A stretch of 7,295 nt of DNA, from NCBI GenBank assembly GCA_946480585.1, contig CAMLKQ010000111.1, positions 1 to 7,295 of the forward strand, given 5' to 3'. Under the pieces are notes generated by a model, which did not search any database, was not told the origin of the DNA, and was given only the letters and a program-made list of their open reading frames with translations. How positions within the stretch are numbered: the stretch's first letter is position 1; each line of letters begins with the position of its first letter. Of this stretch, positions 5,382 through 7,295 are shown in pieces. This DNA is from an uncultured Kangiella sp. (lineage in GTDB: Bacteria > Pseudomonadota > Gammaproteobacteria > Enterobacterales > DSM-103792). The position numbers and the translations under genes are program-made.

Positions 5382-6764
5382 TCAGTCGCGCTCGTCGCCC
5401 TGGCTGGCCACCGTAAAGCCATCGACCAACAAGGAGCCGGCCCAGATCATCGATTGCCGCTCGACATCGTCAGCCATGGCCTGAATGCCATGCAGCAATT
5501 GCGGCAACTGACCGGCGATGGTGATCTCTTCGACCGGATACTGAATCTCGCCGCCGGCGACATAAAAACCGCTGGCGCCGCGCGAGTAATCACCGGTGAC
5601 GATGTTGACGCCCTGGCCCATGACCGACGTGATGATCACGCCTTCGCCCATGTCGCGCACCAGCTCATCGAAGCTGCGCGCAGCGAGCCCGCTGTGCACC
5701 GCGACATTGTGCACGCCACCGGCATTGCCGGTACTTTCCATGCCGAGCCGACGCGCCGAATAACTGCTCAGAATGTAGGAGGCCAATACGCCATCACGAA
5801 CAATATCGTGCTGATAGGTGGCAACGCCTTCATCGTCAAAGGCGCCGCTGCCGAGCGCTTTCGGCACCCGAGGTTGTTCTTCCAAACTGAGCCAGGCCGG
5901 CAGCACCGATTTGCCAAGTGAGTCGTGCAAGAACGTGGCTTTGCGATACAAGTTACCGCCGCGAATGGCCGACAATAAATGGCCGAGAAAACCGCGCGCC
6001 ACTTCCGGCACCAACAGCACCGGCATCGCGCCGGTGCGCATGCGCCGCGCACCAAGCCGACGCACGGCACGATCCGCCGCTTTCTGGCCAACCGCTTCGG
6101 CACTGAGCAGCTCGCTCGGATCGCGCGCGACGGTGTACCACCAGTCGCGTTGCATGCCGCTGGCGTCTTCGGCGATCAAGGTGGCCGACAGCGAATGCCG
6201 GGTGCTTGGCACCCCGGCCATGAAACCGAGGCTGTTGCCATAAAAGCGAACGCCGCGATGACTGCTGAAACTGACCGAATCGGTCTTGCTGACCTGCGCA
6301 TGCCGACTCAAGCCCGCCGCTTCACAGCGCAAGGCCAAGGCCACGGCGTCATCGGCGGTCAGACCAAACGGATGGTCGAGCGACAGATCCGGAAAATCGC
6401 GCGCCAACCGGGCCGGGTCCGGTAAACCGGCATAGGGATCGTCGGCGGTGTGGCGAGCAATTTCGCAGGCTTTGCGAACGGCCAGTTGCAGCGCCTCAGG
6501 CCGGGTGTCGGTGCTGCTGACCGACGCTTTGCGCTGGCCGAAGTACACCGTGATGCCGAAGCCGCCATCGCGGTTGAATTCGACCGTTTCGACATCGCCA
6601 CCGCGCACTTGCACCTGCAGTCCCACGTCGCGACTGACCGCCACTTCGGCGCCGCTGGCACCGAGGCGCTGAGCATCGGCCAGCATCTCGCCAACCAGCG
6701 CCGACAGGCGCTGCAATTCGGCATCGACATCGAGGGCATCGGCGGTTTCGGCAAGCGGCATCAT
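5382..6764 (-). CDS. pmbA: TldE/PmbA, metallo-free partner of the TldD/TldE protease
   Basis: This 460-residue member of the TldD/PmbA (peptidase U62) family is close to E. coli PmbA (450). With TldD, it forms a cytoplasmic heterodimer that trims unfolded peptides; in E. coli it matures microcin B17 and degrades the CcdA antitoxin. The zinc HExxxH of TldD is absent; the equivalent region reads RGFLGHLLSAIRGG (about residues 257-270), as expected for the TldE subunit. Further family landmarks are SGAFDDEGV (306-314), GNAGGVHN (346-353) and TGDYSRGASGFYVAGGEI (390-407). I chose ATG 6764 because the length fits and a probable promoter lies at 6797-6805; ATG 6761 is equally possible, and the upstream frame to 6836 crosses that promoter. 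No strong ribosome site is seen. tldD and yjgA, often linked to pmbA, are not in the window. Confidence 0.96.
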   Translation of the reverse strand: MMPLAETADALDVDAELQRLSALVGEMLADAQRLGASGAEVAVSRDVGLQVQVRGGDVETVEFNRDGGFGITVYFGQRKASVSSTDTRPEALQLAVRKACEIARHTADDPYAGLPDPARLARDFPDLSLDHPFGLTADDAVALALRCEAAGLSRHAQVSKTDSVSFSSHRGVRFYGNSLGFMAGVPSTRHSLSATLIAEDASGMQRDWWYTVARDPSELLSAEAVGQKAADRAVRRLGARRMRTGAMPVLLVPEVARGFLGHLLSAIRGGNLYRKATFLHDSLGKSVLPAWLSLEEQPRVPKALGSGAFDDEGVATYQHDIVRDGVLASYILSSYSARRLGMESTGNAGGVHNVAVHSGLAARSFDELVRDMGEGVIITSVMGQGVNIVTGDYSRGASGFYVAGGEIQYPVEEITIAGQLPQLLHGIQAMADDVERQSMIWAGSLLVDGFTVASQGDERD

Positions 6765-6796
6765 GCAGGGGAATCGGTGAATACAGGTAAGCCGCG

Positions 6797-6805
6797 AGCA
6801 TAGCA
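6797..6805 (-). promoter_or_regulatory. Probable pmbA promoter (extended -10)
   Basis: On the minus strand TGCTATGCT fits TGn plus TATGCT (4/6 to the -10 consensus). Initiation near 6790 would leave a leader of about 26 bases to the ATG at 6764. No clear -35 is present. It lies back to back with the receptor promoter, so the two may compete or share regulators. Confidence 0.45.
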
Positions 6806-6825
6806 CGGCCGCCGCAGCACACCGA

Positions 6826-6855
6826 TTGGCAGTCATGGCGCAACTGCACTACAGT
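6826..6855 (+). promoter_or_regulatory. Sigma-70 promoter of the TonB-dependent receptor gene
   Basis: TTGGCA (6826-6831, 5/6 to the -35 consensus) is 18 bases upstream of TACAGT (6850-6855, 4/6). Transcription would start near 6862, about 24 bases before the ATG at 6886. A small inverted repeat (CACT-AC-AGTG, 6847-6856) overlaps the -10 and may be chance. I see no clear Fur-type site, so there is no sequence sign of iron control. Confidence 0.55.
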
Positions 6856-6885
6856 GAGCCTTGTTGTGGTCACGAAGACGCCGTC

Positions 6886-7295
6886 ATGCGCAGCTGGTTG
6901 ACAGGGGTGGCCGGCCCCGGAATGGCGCTGGCGATGGCATTGCCGTCGCTGGCCTGGGCACAAACGGACGATGAAGCCTTGTTTGCCGACATGCCGGTCG
7001 TGCTGACCGCCGCCCGGCTGAAACAACCACAAGCCGAAGTGCCGGCCGCCGTCACCATTCTCGATCAGGAACTGATTCGGCTGTCCGGTGCCCGCACCCT
7101 GCCGGAACTGCTGCGACTGGTGCCGGGCATGATGGTCGGCTTTCATTACGGCCACAAAGCCGAGGTCGGCTATCACGGCTTGGTCGAGGAAAACGCCCAC
7201 CGCATGCAGGTGCTGATCGACGGCCGCTCGGTGTTCGAGCCGGCGCTGGCGCGCATCCTGTGGAACGACATCCCGCTCGCCATCGAAGACATCCA
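6886..7295 (+). CDS. TonB-dependent outer-membrane receptor, N-terminal part (3' truncated by window edge)
   Basis: The first 136 codons of a TonB-dependent receptor are visible, and the frame is open to the window edge. Residues 1-25 form a signal peptide (Arg3, hydrophobic core, then PSLAWA with cleavage before Gln26), so the protein is exported by Sec. A TonB-box-like MPVVLTAAR follows at 36-44. The plug domain begins at about residue 50: EVPAAVTILDQELI, then SGARTLPELLRLVPGMMVG, then GYHGL, RMQVLIDGRSVF and NDIPLAIEDI are classical plug motifs. These proteins take up siderophores, cobalamin, sugars or other ligands using TonB-ExbB-ExbD energy. The ligand cannot be assigned because the barrel is missing. 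The ATG at 6886 has only a weak purine stretch upstream (GAAGA, 6874-6878), but fits the signal peptide and promoter. It is divergent from pmbA, with which it has no obvious functional link. Confidence 0.93.
   Translation, partial: MRSWLTGVAGPGMALAMALPSLAWAQTDDEALFADMPVVLTAARLKQPQAEVPAAVTILDQELIRLSGARTLPELLRLVPGMMVGFHYGHKAEVGYHGLVEENAHRMQVLIDGRSVFEPALARILWNDIPLAIEDI

Noticed and set aside
4820..5416. Open frame of 198 codons on the plus strand, opposite the antiporter
   Set aside because: Its Gln/Arg-rich low-complexity translation is the mirror of a hydrophobic membrane protein gene; there is no domain or start signal.
5367..5921. Open frame of 184 codons on the plus strand, opposite pmbA
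   Set aside because: It is fully antisense to conserved PmbA motifs and lacks start signals; it is a frame shadow.

Overview
The window looks like a chromosomal, housekeeping stretch of a gammaproteobacterium. The GC content is roughly 60% by eye. The evidence is the rpoN-hpf-rapZ gene order, a short (95-residue) HPF, a full-length RapZ, and mgtE followed nearby by pmbA. I see no insertion sequence, phage gene, tRNA, rRNA, CRISPR array or toxin-antitoxin pair. I cannot name the species.

Left part (1-2490, + strand): this is a nitrogen-PTS/RpoN-type cluster. It begins inside rpoN (sigma-54; the C-terminal 177 residues are present), continues with hpf (ribosome hibernation factor), and then has a strong intrinsic terminator at 1059-1089. 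After the terminator come rapZ and, 8 bases later, a small mannose-family PTS EIIA domain protein. In many relatives ptsN lies between hpf and rapZ, and an HPr gene (ptsO/npr) follows. Neither is here. The ptsN position is occupied by a short imperfect tandem repeat, the terminator and a probable rapZ promoter.

Middle (2491-3980, + strand): a 134-base spacer with a possible promoter and palindromes leads into mgtE, a complete CBS-domain Mg2+ channel.

Right part (3981-7295): a CPA2-type cation:proton antiporter gene and pmbA (tldE) are both on the minus strand, in the order pmbA then antiporter, and converge on mgtE. Between them lies a perfect inverted repeat (5347-5366) enclosing a TACACT hexamer. 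It could be a pmbA terminator, an operator over the antiporter promoter, or both. pmbA is divergent from a TonB-dependent outer-membrane receptor gene that runs off the right edge. The 121-base region between them holds a good sigma-70 promoter for the receptor and an extended -10 for pmbA.

Functional picture: the left cluster links alternative-sigma transcription, ribosome dormancy, and PTS- and RapZ-type signalling. mgtE and the antiporter handle cation homeostasis, pmbA is half of the TldD/TldE peptidase, and the receptor imports an unidentified ligand. I did not find a convincing wholly new system. The points most worth checking are the PTS gene losses around rapZ, the degenerate EIIA active-site loop, the RapZ tail without its terminal basic cluster, and the inverted repeats at the rapZ and antiporter promoters.
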